The position numbers and the translations under genes were made by a program. This document shows positions 1 to 8,309 of a DNA stretch of 33,103 bases, in pieces (position 1 is the stretch's first letter; each line of letters begins with the position of its first letter). The DNA comes from Geopseudomonas sagittaria (GTDB taxonomy: Bacteria; Pseudomonadota; Gammaproteobacteria; Pseudomonadales; Pseudomonadaceae): assembly GCF_900115715.1 (NCBI RefSeq), contig NZ_FOXM01000026.1, forward strand, positions 1-33,103, written 5' to 3'. A model generated the notes under the pieces. That model was given only the letters and a program-made list of their open reading frames with translations, had not been told where the DNA came from and searched no databases.

Positions 1-1
1 C

Positions 2-316
2 GACGTGAAGAGCCTGCGTTTCGGCTTCGCCTTGGACCTGCACCGCACGCGCTGCCCGCGCCGCATCGAGATTCTGCTGCTGATCGCGGCGCTGGCCTGT
101 TATGCCCTCTACCTGGCCGGCCTGTATGCCCGGCAATCCGGAGAGGCGCGCCGCTATCAGTCTAACAGCGTCAAGACAAAGCATGTCCTGTCACTGTGGC
201 GAGTCGGCCTCGAATACCTGAGGCGGCACGCCGGGGCGCTACCCCGGCATGTGCTCGCCGCTATCGAGTACCGACTGCGTGACGAAGTGCATCAGCAGGC
301 ACAGGTGCTGGGGTAG
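2..316 (+). CDS. IS4-family transposase, C-terminal end (partial at left edge)
   Basis: The reading frame is open to the left edge, so this is the tail of a longer gene. The visible 105 residues show the arrangement seen at the C-terminus of IS4-type DDE transposases: a basic RCPRRIE segment, a hydrophobic helix (about residues 24-43, IEILLLIAALACYALYLAG), then a basic region with a NSVKTKHVLSL motif resembling the conserved end of IS4 transposases. The catalytic DDE residues would lie upstream of the window. The product would cut and join the ends of its own insertion sequence. The stop codon at 314-316 lies only about 50 bases before the first good start of the next gene, so the right end of the element must fall in that short interval; I could not identify its terminal inverted repeat because the left end is not visible. 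The family call is by eye and moderately sure. Confidence 0.7.
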   Translation, partial: DVKSLRFGFALDLHRTRCPRRIEILLLIAALACYALYLAGLYARQSGEARRYQSNSVKTKHVLSLWRVGLEYLRRHAGALPRHVLAAIEYRLRDEVHQQAQVLG

Positions 317-363
317 ATTTGTGGGGATTCCTCAGGGTCAGTGCCGGTTTCGAAAGTGGCAGC

Positions 364-933
364 ATGGTCGGGTTGCAGTGGAAGGTGAAAGTCTCCCAGC
401 AGGACCAGGATCTCGTGGCGGCCCAGACAACCATCGCTGATCTCAAGGTGCAGAACGCGAAGCTTGAAAAGGCCCTCGAAGAAGCGAATCTGCAGATCGC
501 CGACGTCGAATTGAAGAAGCGGATTTCCGAACTGGCGAGTGTCAACGCAGAGGTTCTGCCCGCTGCCTCTCGGGTGCAGAGCTCATTGCAGCAGAGCATC
601 GCCGCCAATACCGAATTCGTGCAGCAGTATCAGGTTGCCAGTCCGGCTTCTGCTGAATCCTGGGCGGTGGTTTTCGGGGGCGATGCGACCTTGCCGGAAG
701 CCAGGCACGAAACGGAAATGGTGGCGCGCAAGGTCGCTATCAATAATGCCAGCATTTACTACCGGCAGGGCTCTTACCGGAGTGTCGTGGTGGCCGTCGA
801 CCGGGGGCAGGCCAACCAGTTGCTGAATGCCCTCAAGCGCCTGAAGGGGGATGCGTACATCGTGAACATGTCCACCTGGTGCCCCCGCGCAGAGGCGCGC
901 GCCGGTTTCCTGGAATGCGCAGCCCCCGGCTGA
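364..933 (+). pseudogene. Coiled-coil protein with SPOR-like C-terminal domain, probably 5'-truncated by the IS
   Basis: From ATG 364 the frame encodes 189 residues; the frame is open back to a stop at 280-282, inside the transposase gene, and no clear ribosome binding site precedes ATG 364. The N-terminal half (about residues 5-65) is a heptad-rich coiled coil with many Q, A, L, K and E. The C-terminal part (about 100-180) begins ESWAVVFGGD, has an IYYRQGSYRSVVV strand and ends near YIVNMSTWCP, a beta-alpha-beta pattern like SPOR-type or similar small domains. Proteins of this build usually carry a transmembrane anchor before the coil; none is present, which suggests that the insertion sequence removed the promoter, start and anchor. 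Function is not recognised. It could alternatively be a complete gene starting at TTG 319 or ATG 364, possibly expressed by outward transcription from the IS. Confidence 0.55.
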
Positions 934-1137
934 ACGTGCTGCAACGGCCAGCAAATCGCGTCATGCAGGTCTCTTGATTGCCAATGGCTATTTCCGCAAT
1001 GAGTGCTTCTTCTGCTTGATTCTGAGCTTTGCCTGAGGCGACGACCGGCCCTTCCGCGTCCTTGTCAGGTGCCTGTGGCCGTCTAGATTCCAGATGGCCT
1101 AGCACCGCGCGCAAGCGCATTCAGGAGGCCGATCATC

Positions 1138-4026
1138 ATGGCTACCCCAGTATTCAAGCGAATTACTCTGGAGCAATTTGCAGCGTTGTTGCTCCAGTTT
1201 CCCTTCACTCGGCAAGTCGATGCGGTGCATATGCACCATACTTGGCGGCCGAGTCATCGCGATTTCAAGGGACATGAAACCATCGTCGGCATGTGGCGCT
1301 TCCATACCCAGGAGAAGGGGTGGAGCGATATCGCCCAGCACATCACCATCGATCCCGAGGGCTTCATCTGGTTGGGACGCAACTGGAACCGGCCACCGGC
1401 CAGTGCGGCCGGCCATAACGGCAATTCCGCCTTCGGCCCGTTCATGTTCGAGATGATCGGCGACTTCGACCAGGGCCACGATTCCCTCGTCGGCGCCCAG
1501 CGTGAAACTGCGCTGCGGGTGGTCGCGCTGGTTCAGCAGCGTTTCGATCTGCCGGTCACCAGTCTGCGCTTCCACAACTCGATGTCGGCGAAGTCCTGCC
1601 CCGGCAGCAGTCTGGTCTATGACGATGTCGTGGCGGCGGTCAATCAGATCCGTGCCCAGGGCCGCGGGCTGAGCCGGGCCATGGTCGCCGGCGGAGTGGG
1701 CGAGGGACCGTTTCCGGAAGAGCGGAGCCTGGCCACCCGGGAGGCGATCGAGGCCTTGTCGCGCGTCAGCGCCGCGGCCGACGATCCTGCCGACGCCGAG
1801 CTGGCGCATGACGATGTCGAGGCCGCAGCCAGCGCTGCCGTCGAGCGGCAGGAGCAGGAGCAAGAGGTGGCGGAGTGGCGGCGCGAGCTGTCGCCGCAGC
1901 GTCTGACCGCGTTGCAGCCCCACGTGATCAACCTGTCCCTGGGGCGATTCTCGGCCAGCGGCAGGATCAGCACCACGGAGTCCGATGTCGACGCCATTTT
2001 CGAGGAGCACCTGGTCAGGGCGCTGGCGGAGGCCAGGGCGCAGAACCGCAAGTTGCGCCTGCTGTTCTATGCCCATGGCGGGTTGGTCAGCGAGTCCAGC
2101 GGCCTGGCCATCGCGGAGAAGCACATCGACTGGTGGATGCGCAATGGCGTCTATCCGATCTATTTCGTCTGGGAGACCGGTCTGTTCGAGTCCATCGGCC
2201 AGATGCTCAAGCGGGCGGTGTTCGGCAGTCCGCGCGGCTTCATCGACTCGGCCAATGATCTGCTGATCGAGAGCGCGGCCGAGCCGCTGCGTGGACCGAA
2301 GATCTGGGGCGAGATGAAGCTGAGTGCCGAACGTGCGGCGCAGCCGCAGCTGGGCGGCGCCTGGCAGGTCGCCAGCAGGCTCAAGTCCTTCTGCGATGCC
2401 CATCCCGGCGAGATCGAGCTGCACGCCATCGGCCACAGCGCCGGCGCGATCTTCCACAGCCACTTCCTGGCGGCGGCGCACAGTCTTGGCGTGCCCGTGT
2501 TCGACACGCTGCAGTTCTTCGCGCCTGCCGTGCGGGTGGATACCTTCAAGGATCAGCTGCTCGGGCTGCTCGATGCCGGCAAGGTGGCCAGGAAGCTGAC
2601 GCTGTTCACCATGAACAAGCACTACGAGAAGGATGACAACTGCGCCCAGCTCTATCGCAAGTCTCTGCTCTACCTGATCTTCAACGCGCTGGAAGACAAG
2701 CGAGGTACACCGATACTCGGCCTGGAAGAGTGTCTGCGTGCGGACGCCGATCTGAAGCGGCTGTTCTGCCTGGATGGTCACCCCGCCGGGGCTGGTGAAG
2801 TCGTCTGGTCGATGTCGTCGAGCGACAGCGGTCGTTCGGCCAGCCATGCCACCGCCCATGGCGATTTCGATGACGATCCGCCGACCATGAACAGCGCCGT
2901 GCGGCGGATTCTCGACCTGCCGGATGATGGTGTGATCGACGGCTATCCCGCCAGGCTGCGCAGGTCCACTGCCGAGATGAACTGGGCGGACGATATCGAC
3001 TGGCCGGAGGAGTTCGAGCCGTCCCATGCGGCCTTGCCGGCCGAGCCCCCGCCGCTGCCGACTTCGACCCCGTTGCAGGCTGCACCCGTCGTTGCCGGCC
3101 CGGCAGCCACGGTCGTGGGAGGGCGGCGCATCGCGCTTTGCGTGGGTATCAATGACTACCCCGATCCCCGGCATCGTCTGGCCGGTTGCGTGGCCGATGC
3201 GCGGATGTGGGCCAGCTCCCTGAGCCGGCTCGGGTTTGCCAGCGCGCTGTTGCTCGATGGCCAGGCCACGCGTGAGGCGATCGACCGCAGCCTGCGGGCT
3301 ATGGTGGAAAACGCCCGGGCGGGCGATGTCATCGTCTTCCAGTATTCCGGGCACGGCACCTATGTGACCGACCTCGACGGCGATGAAAGCGACAGCCGTG
3401 ACGAGGCGCTCTGTCCGGTGGACTTCGCCAGCGGTGCGCTCTACATCGACGACGACATCGCCGAGGTGTTCGCGCGGTTGCCCGAAGGCGTGAACCTTAC
3501 CTGCTTCATGGATTGCTGCCATTCGGGCACCAACAGTCGCTTCGCGGTCGGTTCCAGCGGCGGTCGGCCGCTGCATGCGCGGGATGCGCGCCGCCGCTTC
3601 GTGCCGGCGACGGCGGAGATCAACCAGGCCCACGTGCTATTTCGGCAACGGCTGGGGCGGGCGGCGCGGCATGGCGGCAATGGCGGTGCCGAGCTGATGC
3701 GCGACATCAAGTTCGCCGCCTGCCGCGACGACGAGGTGGCGTGGGAAAGTGATGGGCATGGCGAGTTCAGTGTGCATGCCACGCGCGTGCTGGATGCGGG
3801 CATCGAGGGGCTGACCCACGAGCAGTTCCTCCAGATGATCCAGGCCGACTTCGGCCCGTCGCCGCGGCAACACCCCCTGCTCGACTGTGTCGAGCAGGCC
3901 CGTAGCGGTAGCCTGCTGCAGCCACGGCAAGCCGAGCAGCCGCTCGAAGTGGACAACGTCCTGCTGATGCAGACGCTGTGGCAACTGCAACGGCTGGTCG
4001 GCCAGCTGGCGCGCCATGGGGGATGA
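1138..4026 (+). CDS. Multidomain hydrolase: PGRP/amidase_2 + alpha/beta-hydrolase + caspase (C14) protease
   Basis: A 962-residue protein with three hydrolase domains and no signal peptide or membrane segment. Residues about 24-175 form a peptidoglycan-recognition/N-acetylmuramoyl-alanine amidase_2 fold: VHMHHTW (likely Zn ligand H33), GWSDIAQHITI, GLGR-like WLGR, and H146 with KSCPG (K152, C154). The tyrosine that follows GW-D-I in catalytic members is Q67 here. Residues about 240-545 form an alpha/beta hydrolase: FYAHGG (311-315) and the nucleophile elbow GHSAG (S434). After a Pro/Ala linker (630-660), residues 662-950 are a caspase/metacaspase domain: strand RRIALCVGINDY, catalytic His in YSGHGT (H739), catalytic Cys in DCCHSG (C794). 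ATG 1138 follows a strong CAGGAGG site. The gene overlaps the downstream metalloprotease gene by 11 bases, so both are surely co-translated. Likely role, by inference only: a sensor-effector protease, perhaps activated by cell-wall fragments. It could instead be an exported effector. Confidence 0.85.
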   Translation: MATPVFKRITLEQFAALLLQFPFTRQVDAVHMHHTWRPSHRDFKGHETIVGMWRFHTQEKGWSDIAQHITIDPEGFIWLGRNWNRPPASAAGHNGNSAFGPFMFEMIGDFDQGHDSLVGAQRETALRVVALVQQRFDLPVTSLRFHNSMSAKSCPGSSLVYDDVVAAVNQIRAQGRGLSRAMVAGGVGEGPFPEERSLATREAIEALSRVSAAADDPADAELAHDDVEAAASAAVERQEQEQEVAEWRRELSPQRLTALQPHVINLSLGRFSASGRISTTESDVDAIFEEHLVRALAEARAQNRKLRLLFYAHGGLVSESSGLAIAEKHIDWWMRNGVYPIYFVWETGLFESIGQMLKRAVFGSPRGFIDSANDLLIESAAEPLRGPKIWGEMKLSAERAAQPQLGGAWQVASRLKSFCDAHPGEIELHAIGHSAGAIFHSHFLAAAHSLGVPVFDTLQFFAPAVRVDTFKDQLLGLLDAGKVARKLTLFTMNKHYEKDDNCAQLYRKSLLYLIFNALEDKRGTPILGLEECLRADADLKRLFCLDGHPAGAGEVVWSMSSSDSGRSASHATAHGDFDDDPPTMNSAVRRILDLPDDGVIDGYPARLRRSTAEMNWADDIDWPEEFEPSHAALPAEPPPLPTSTPLQAAPVVAGPAATVVGGRRIALCVGINDYPDPRHRLAGCVADARMWASSLSRLGFASALLLDGQATREAIDRSLRAMVENARAGDVIVFQYSGHGTYVTDLDGDESDSRDEALCPVDFASGALYIDDDIAEVFARLPEGVNLTCFMDCCHSGTNSRFAVGSSGGRPLHARDARRRFVPATAEINQAHVLFRQRLGRAARHGGNGGAELMRDIKFAACRDDEVAWESDGHGEFSVHATRVLDAGIEGLTHEQFLQMIQADFGPSPRQHPLLDCVEQARSGSLLQPRQAEQPLEVDNVLLMQTLWQLQRLVGQLARHGG

Positions 4027-5884
4027 CGCGGTGGCAGGGGCGGCGCAAGGCGGGTCCGGAGGAGCCGGGACTGACGCCGCGATGGGCTACACGCTGGGGG
4101 AAGCATTCGGCTGGACGCCGAATCTCCCCTACGAGCGACAGCCGGGCGATCCCTTGTACCGTCCCTTGCGCATCTACACGGTGGATCCATCCTTGCCGCG
4201 GCTCGACGGCGCCATCGCTACCCTCGAGGTGCCCTACGAGCCGCTGGATCCGGGGCCCCGGGGACGGTTGTTCCACGTCGACAACCACGATGTCCAGCTC
4301 GGTCTCGACTACCGCTGCGCCGAGCTCGACGAGCGCAATGTCCTGATCGCCGATGGCTACGCTCCCTCGCCCTCCGATCCGCGTTTCCATCAGCAGATGG
4401 TCTATGCGGTGGCGAGCAAGGTATACCTGAGCTTCCGGCAGGCGCTGGGGCGCGATCCGGCCTGGGGGTTCGGCAAGGCCCACGAGCCGGCCCGGCTACG
4501 CCTGTATCCCCACTACGGGGAAGAGCGCAACGCCTACTACAGCCATGACGGGCAGGAGGGGGGGATCCGCTTCGGCTACTACAGGGCCGACGCCAAGCCG
4601 ACCGACGCCACCCTGCCGGGGGGCTACGTGTTCACCTGCCTGTCCCACGACATCATCGCCCATGAGGTCAGCCACGCCCTGCTCGACGGCCTGCGCCCGC
4701 GCTTCTGCATTCCCGTCGGGCCGGACGTGCCGGCGTTCCATGAGGCCTTCGCCGATCTGGTGGCGATCTTCCAGCACTTCAGCTACCGCAGCGTACTGAT
4801 CACGGCGATCCGCCGCTGCAAGGGCGAGCTGGCGCACGCGCAGCTGCTCACCCAACTGGCGCAGCAGTTCGGCCATACCACCGGGCACGGCGGTGCCTTG
4901 CGCTGTGCGATAGAAGCCGATCAGGAAAAGCCGCGACTGTATGACCCGGAACTGGAAGCCCATGAGCTGGGGACGGTACTGGTGAGCGCCGTGTTCGAGG
5001 CCTTCACCCGTATCTTCGCGCGCAAGACGGAGCGCCTGATCCGGCTGGCCAGCAACGGCAGCGGCATATTGCCGCCGGGGGAGATTCCGCATGACCTGCA
5101 GATACTGCTGGCCGAAAAGGCCAGCCAGTTGGCCGGCGAGTTCCTCGGCATCTGCATCCGCGCCATCGACTATTGCCCGCCGGTGGCCATCGGTTTCGGC
5201 GATTACCTGCGTGCCCTGATCACCGCCGATCATGACGCGGTGCCGGACGACAGTTGGGACTATCGCGGGGCGCTCATCGACAGTTTCCGGCGGCGCAATA
5301 TCTATCCGCATCTGGTGGCGAGCCTCTCCGAGGACGCCTTGCTCTGGCGCCCGCCGAGGCTGGAGCTGCCGCCGGTCGCCCATCTCGACTTCGCCTCGCT
5401 GCGTTTTCGGGGTGACCCCGGACATGCCGCCAGCCTCGATGAGCTGCGCCGGCAGGCCCATGAGCTGGGCCGCTATATCTGCCACACGGAGAGGCTGGAG
5501 GAGTTCGGACTGGTGGCGGCGGATGATCCGCGACTGGGCGGGGACCGGGTCAGCCTGCCTTGCATCCAGTCGATCCGCACCGCCCGTCGTGTCGGTCCCG
5601 ACCGCCAGGTGCTCTTCGATCTGGTGGCGGAAGTCACCCAGGAGCGTCGGGTCGCGGCGTCGGAGCACGGCCCGGGGTTCTCGTTTCACGGCGGCGCCAC
5701 GCTCATCCTCGATCCGCGCGGGGAGGTACGCTACACCGTCTCGAAAAGCGTGGTCGGCCATGAGCGGCTGGAGCGGCGGCGGGCGTTTCTGCAAGGCCGC
5801 AGGGGGCGCCGCTTCTGGGCTGTGGAGGCTGGACGTTATGTGCCGCGCGACGATGTCTTCCGACTGGCACATGTCGACGAGTAA
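4016..5884 (+). CDS. Gluzincin-type zinc metalloprotease partner (HExxH)
   Basis: A 622-residue protein whose residues 208-250 carry a zinc-protease site: HEVSH (H216, E217, H220) and a downstream HEAFAD in which E243 is the probable third ligand. This is the gluzincin arrangement (thermolysin/fungalysin-like). The N-terminal 200 residues resemble the beta-rich lobe before the active site in that clan, with QMVYAVASKVYLSFRQALGR as the preceding helix; the C-terminal 250 residues (about 370-620) contain no recognised domain. No signal peptide or propeptide is visible, unusual for a thermolysin-like enzyme, so it likely acts in the cytoplasm or leaves by a non-Sec route. ATG 4016 overlaps the end of the caspase-domain gene; ATG 4082 (residue 23, MGYTLGEAF) is a credible alternative start with GGAGG further upstream. 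The tight coupling suggests that one protease processes the other or that they act in one cascade; that is inference. Confidence 0.8.
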   Translation: MGDDAVAGAAQGGSGGAGTDAAMGYTLGEAFGWTPNLPYERQPGDPLYRPLRIYTVDPSLPRLDGAIATLEVPYEPLDPGPRGRLFHVDNHDVQLGLDYRCAELDERNVLIADGYAPSPSDPRFHQQMVYAVASKVYLSFRQALGRDPAWGFGKAHEPARLRLYPHYGEERNAYYSHDGQEGGIRFGYYRADAKPTDATLPGGYVFTCLSHDIIAHEVSHALLDGLRPRFCIPVGPDVPAFHEAFADLVAIFQHFSYRSVLITAIRRCKGELAHAQLLTQLAQQFGHTTGHGGALRCAIEADQEKPRLYDPELEAHELGTVLVSAVFEAFTRIFARKTERLIRLASNGSGILPPGEIPHDLQILLAEKASQLAGEFLGICIRAIDYCPPVAIGFGDYLRALITADHDAVPDDSWDYRGALIDSFRRRNIYPHLVASLSEDALLWRPPRLELPPVAHLDFASLRFRGDPGHAASLDELRRQAHELGRYICHTERLEEFGLVAADDPRLGGDRVSLPCIQSIRTARRVGPDRQVLFDLVAEVTQERRVAASEHGPGFSFHGGATLILDPRGEVRYTVSKSVVGHERLERRRAFLQGRRGRRFWAVEAGRYVPRDDVFRLAHVDE

Positions 5885-5908
5885 GACTGAGTGCCCCCCT
5901 GGGGCTGC

Positions 5909-5930
5909 CGGCCCCTTCGGTCCGGGGCCG
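5909..5930. terminator. Convergent terminator hairpin
   Basis: A CGGCCCC / GGGGCCG stem with an 8-base loop sits between the metalloprotease gene and the convergent dksA-like gene, whose stop is at 5933. On the + strand it is followed by only TTTC, so termination may be weak. Confidence 0.5.
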
Positions 5931-5932
5931 TT

Positions 5933-6199
5933 TCAGCGCAACTGGCTGTCCTTGCTACCGCGGCGGTTGTAGCCGCTGAACACCGCCTGTTGCTTGTCGT
6001 GCTCGCTCTGGCAGGCGACGCACAGGCGCACGCCGGGTATCGCCTGGCGGCGCGCCTCGGGGATGGGCGCGTCGCATTCCTCGCAGTGCGTGAGGCTCTC
6101 GCCGCGCGGCAGCTGGCTGCGCGCGCGGGCGATGGCGTCCTCGATGGTGCTGTCGATCTGTTCCTGTACCGCTCCGTCGTTGGTCCAGCCGCCGGCCAT
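5933..6199 (-). CDS. DksA/TraR-family C4 zinc-finger protein
   Basis: An 88-residue protein of the short DksA/TraR type (YbiI-like). The C-terminal half carries a four-cysteine zinc finger: CEEC (C39, C42) and CVAC (C60, C63), with the family's IPEAR-Q-IPGVRLC spacing. The N-terminal part (residues 10-33) is a short helix with DSTIEDAIARAR in place of the long coiled coil of DksA. Family members bind RNA polymerase in the secondary channel and modify initiation; whether this short form does so is not known from sequence. It is convergent with the metalloprotease gene and divergent from the membrane protein gene at 6398, and so appears to be a single-gene unit. Confidence 0.85.
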   Translation of the reverse strand: MAGGWTNDGAVQEQIDSTIEDAIARARSQLPRGESLTHCEECDAPIPEARRQAIPGVRLCVACQSEHDKQQAVFSGYNRRGSKDSQLR

Positions 6200-6397
6200 G
6201 TCGCCTCCGCGAGGGTGGGGGAATACTTTTCAAGATATGCGCCCGGATCTGTCCGGATGCAAGGGTGATGTGCTCCGCGTTGCGACCTATGGATAGCGGC
6301 CGCCCGGAGTGACGGCGCCCGGTGCCTGCGCATATGCTCTGCGCCACGGGCGCAGTGATCGCCTGATCCAACAAGAACAAGAATGCAGAGGTAGCAA

Positions 6398-7375
6398 GTG
6401 ATCGTTCCACAATACTGGGCCGAGGCCCGCGCGCAGCACCGGCGCAACGGCAAGCAGATCACCGTGCGCCGCTTCGGCTGGTCCGACGTCGGCCAGGCGG
6501 AGGCGCAGGCCAACGCCGAGCGGCGTGCCCAGGAGGCGCTGGACGGCCTGCGCGACGGCGAGAAGCTGGCGCGCCGCGAGCCGAAGGTGCCCTACAACGG
6601 CGCCGAGGGGGTGCCGATCCGCGAGGAGATCGTCGCGCGCCACGACGACGTGCTGATCACCCGCAATTCCTACGGTGCGCGCTGCCTGAACACCGCGGAC
6701 GTGCTGTTCGCCGACATCGACTTCGAGCAGCAGCCCAGCCTGCGCTTCGCCATCGGCGTGTTCGCCGCGCTGGCGGCGCTGGGCCTGCTGGCCGGCTGGC
6801 TGAGCGAGTCGGTGCAGGTGCTGGCGGTCGTGCTGCTGATCGCGCTGTTGGCCTCGGGCCTGCTGGCCGGACGGGTGCATCGCCTGTACCTGGAGCTCAA
6901 CGGCGGCCATCTGGCCACCGCGCGCAAGCGCATCCTGCGCTTTATCGAGCGCAACCCCGGCTGGAGCTTTCGCCTGTACCGCACTCCCGCCGGCCTGCGC
7001 GCGCTGGCCACCCACCGTACCTTCGCCGCGGACGATCCGGCGGTGGCGCACTGCTTCAGCGCGCTGGGTGTCGATCCCATGTACGCACGCATGTGCCAGC
7101 GACAGAAGTGCTTCCGCGCGCGGCTCAGCGCCAAGCCCTGGCGCATGGGTGTCGCCCATCACCTGAAGCCGCGTCCCGGCGTCTGGCCGGTGGCGCCGGA
7201 GCGCCTGCACGCGCGCCGCGACTGGGTCGAGCGCTACGAGACGGCGGCGCGCGGCTATGCGGCCTGCAGCTTCCTCGAGGTGCTCGGCAGCGGGGTGGTC
7301 GCGCCGGCGGTGGCCCGGGTGCAGTGGCTGCACGACGAGCTGTCCGGCGCGCAGAGTCGCTTGCCGCTAGCCTGA
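6398..7375 (+). CDS. Conserved two-TM membrane protein of unknown function
   Basis: A 325-residue protein from a GTG start preceded by AGAGGTAGC. Two adjacent hydrophobic segments (about 117-134 and 139-160) make a membrane hairpin; the N-terminal 110 residues and C-terminal 165 residues are soluble and rich in Arg, so both likely face the cytoplasm. The C-terminal part has conserved-looking patches such as YRTPAGLRALATHR, DPMYARMCQRQKCFRARL and KPWRM, which recall a nucleotide- or nucleic-acid-handling fold, but I cannot name a family. The alpha/beta hydrolase gene starts 41 bases downstream on the same strand, so the two probably form an operon. Confidence 0.7.
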   Translation: MIVPQYWAEARAQHRRNGKQITVRRFGWSDVGQAEAQANAERRAQEALDGLRDGEKLARREPKVPYNGAEGVPIREEIVARHDDVLITRNSYGARCLNTADVLFADIDFEQQPSLRFAIGVFAALAALGLLAGWLSESVQVLAVVLLIALLASGLLAGRVHRLYLELNGGHLATARKRILRFIERNPGWSFRLYRTPAGLRALATHRTFAADDPAVAHCFSALGVDPMYARMCQRQKCFRARLSAKPWRMGVAHHLKPRPGVWPVAPERLHARRDWVERYETAARGYAACSFLEVLGSGVVAPAVARVQWLHDELSGAQSRLPLA

Positions 7376-7416
7376 ACATGCCGCCACTGCCTGGCGGCGT
7401 GCAGAGGAGAAGCGGC

Positions 7417-8241
7417 ATGGCCAAGACGCTGGGGGTGCTGACCATCCACGGGATGGGCGAGACGCCGAGGGACTACCACGCCGACTTCTACGGGCGGCTC
7501 AGGGATGAAGTGGGCGCAGCGCTGTGGGGCCGGGTGGTGTTCAAGGCGCTGTATTACCAGAACATCATCCAGGGCAACCAGGAGGATATCTTCAGGCGCA
7601 TGCGTCACCAGCTGGACTGGATGAAGCTGCGCAAGTTCCTGCTCTACGGTTTCTCCGACGCGGCCTCTCTGGAGTACAAGAAGGAGGCCCACGCCAGTCC
7701 CTATCTGCGTACCCAGCAGATGATCCTGCACACCCTCGATGAGGTATTCGACGAGGCCGGTGCGCTGCCGCTGGTCATCGTCGCCCAGTCGCTCGGCGGC
7801 CAGGTGATCTCCAGCTATATCTGGGACGCGCAGCGCCCGTCCGGCGCCAGCGTGGGCGTCTGGCACGGGACGCGCAGCGATGGCGTCGCCAGAGGCTCGG
7901 AGCGCGACCGCTTCCGCCGCCTGCAGACCCTGCGGCGGCTGTACACCACCGGCTGCAACATTCCGCTGTTCGTCGCCGGCCACCCGAGCATCGAGGCGAT
8001 CAACGCACCGCCCGGCGGCTTCCGCTGGATCAACTTCTTCGACGAGGACGATGTACTGGGCTGGCCGCTGCGCCAGCTGAGCCCGTCCTATGACCAGCTG
8101 GTGGAGGATGTGGAGGTCAACGCCGGCGGAGGGCTGGTCGGCACCCTGATCAAGTCGTGGAATCCGCTGAGTCACGAGGCCTACTGGAGCGATGCGGCGG
8201 TGGTGAGGCATATCGCCGCGAGCATCCGCCAGCTTTCCTAG
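7417..8241 (+). CDS. Alpha/beta-hydrolase fold protein
   Basis: A 274-residue protein. The first strand and oxyanion region read LGVLTIHGMGE (5-15), and the nucleophile elbow is AQSLGG (S125), a variant of GxSxG in which the first Gly is Ala. A late GHPSIEAI and a FDEDDVLGWPL stretch are suitable for the acid and histidine parts of the triad (the His of NPLSHEAYW near the C-terminus is a candidate). Start chosen at ATG 7417 because AGAGGAGAAG precedes it and the homologous first strand begins right there; the longer frame upstream overlaps the membrane protein gene. It resembles soluble serine esterases/lipases with unknown substrates. It shares the HG-turn and AxS/GxS design with the middle domain of the caspase-domain protein at 1138, but they are different subfamilies by eye. 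Confidence 0.75.
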   Translation: MAKTLGVLTIHGMGETPRDYHADFYGRLRDEVGAALWGRVVFKALYYQNIIQGNQEDIFRRMRHQLDWMKLRKFLLYGFSDAASLEYKKEAHASPYLRTQQMILHTLDEVFDEAGALPLVIVAQSLGGQVISSYIWDAQRPSGASVGVWHGTRSDGVARGSERDRFRRLQTLRRLYTTGCNIPLFVAGHPSIEAINAPPGGFRWINFFDEDDVLGWPLRQLSPSYDQLVEDVEVNAGGGLVGTLIKSWNPLSHEAYWSDAAVVRHIAASIRQLS

Positions 8242-8309
8242 CCGGCCGCAAGACGGCGTGGCCTATCGGCGCGCTGCCAGGCGGCCGCTGAGTCCGTCCC
8301 CGCTGCGGT

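Noticed and set aside
1099-3633. Very long open frame (844 codons) on the - strand opposite the caspase-domain gene
   Set aside because: It is an antisense shadow in GC-rich DNA, rich in Arg, His, Gln and Gly with no fold; the + strand gene has recognisable catalytic motifs and a strong ribosome binding site.
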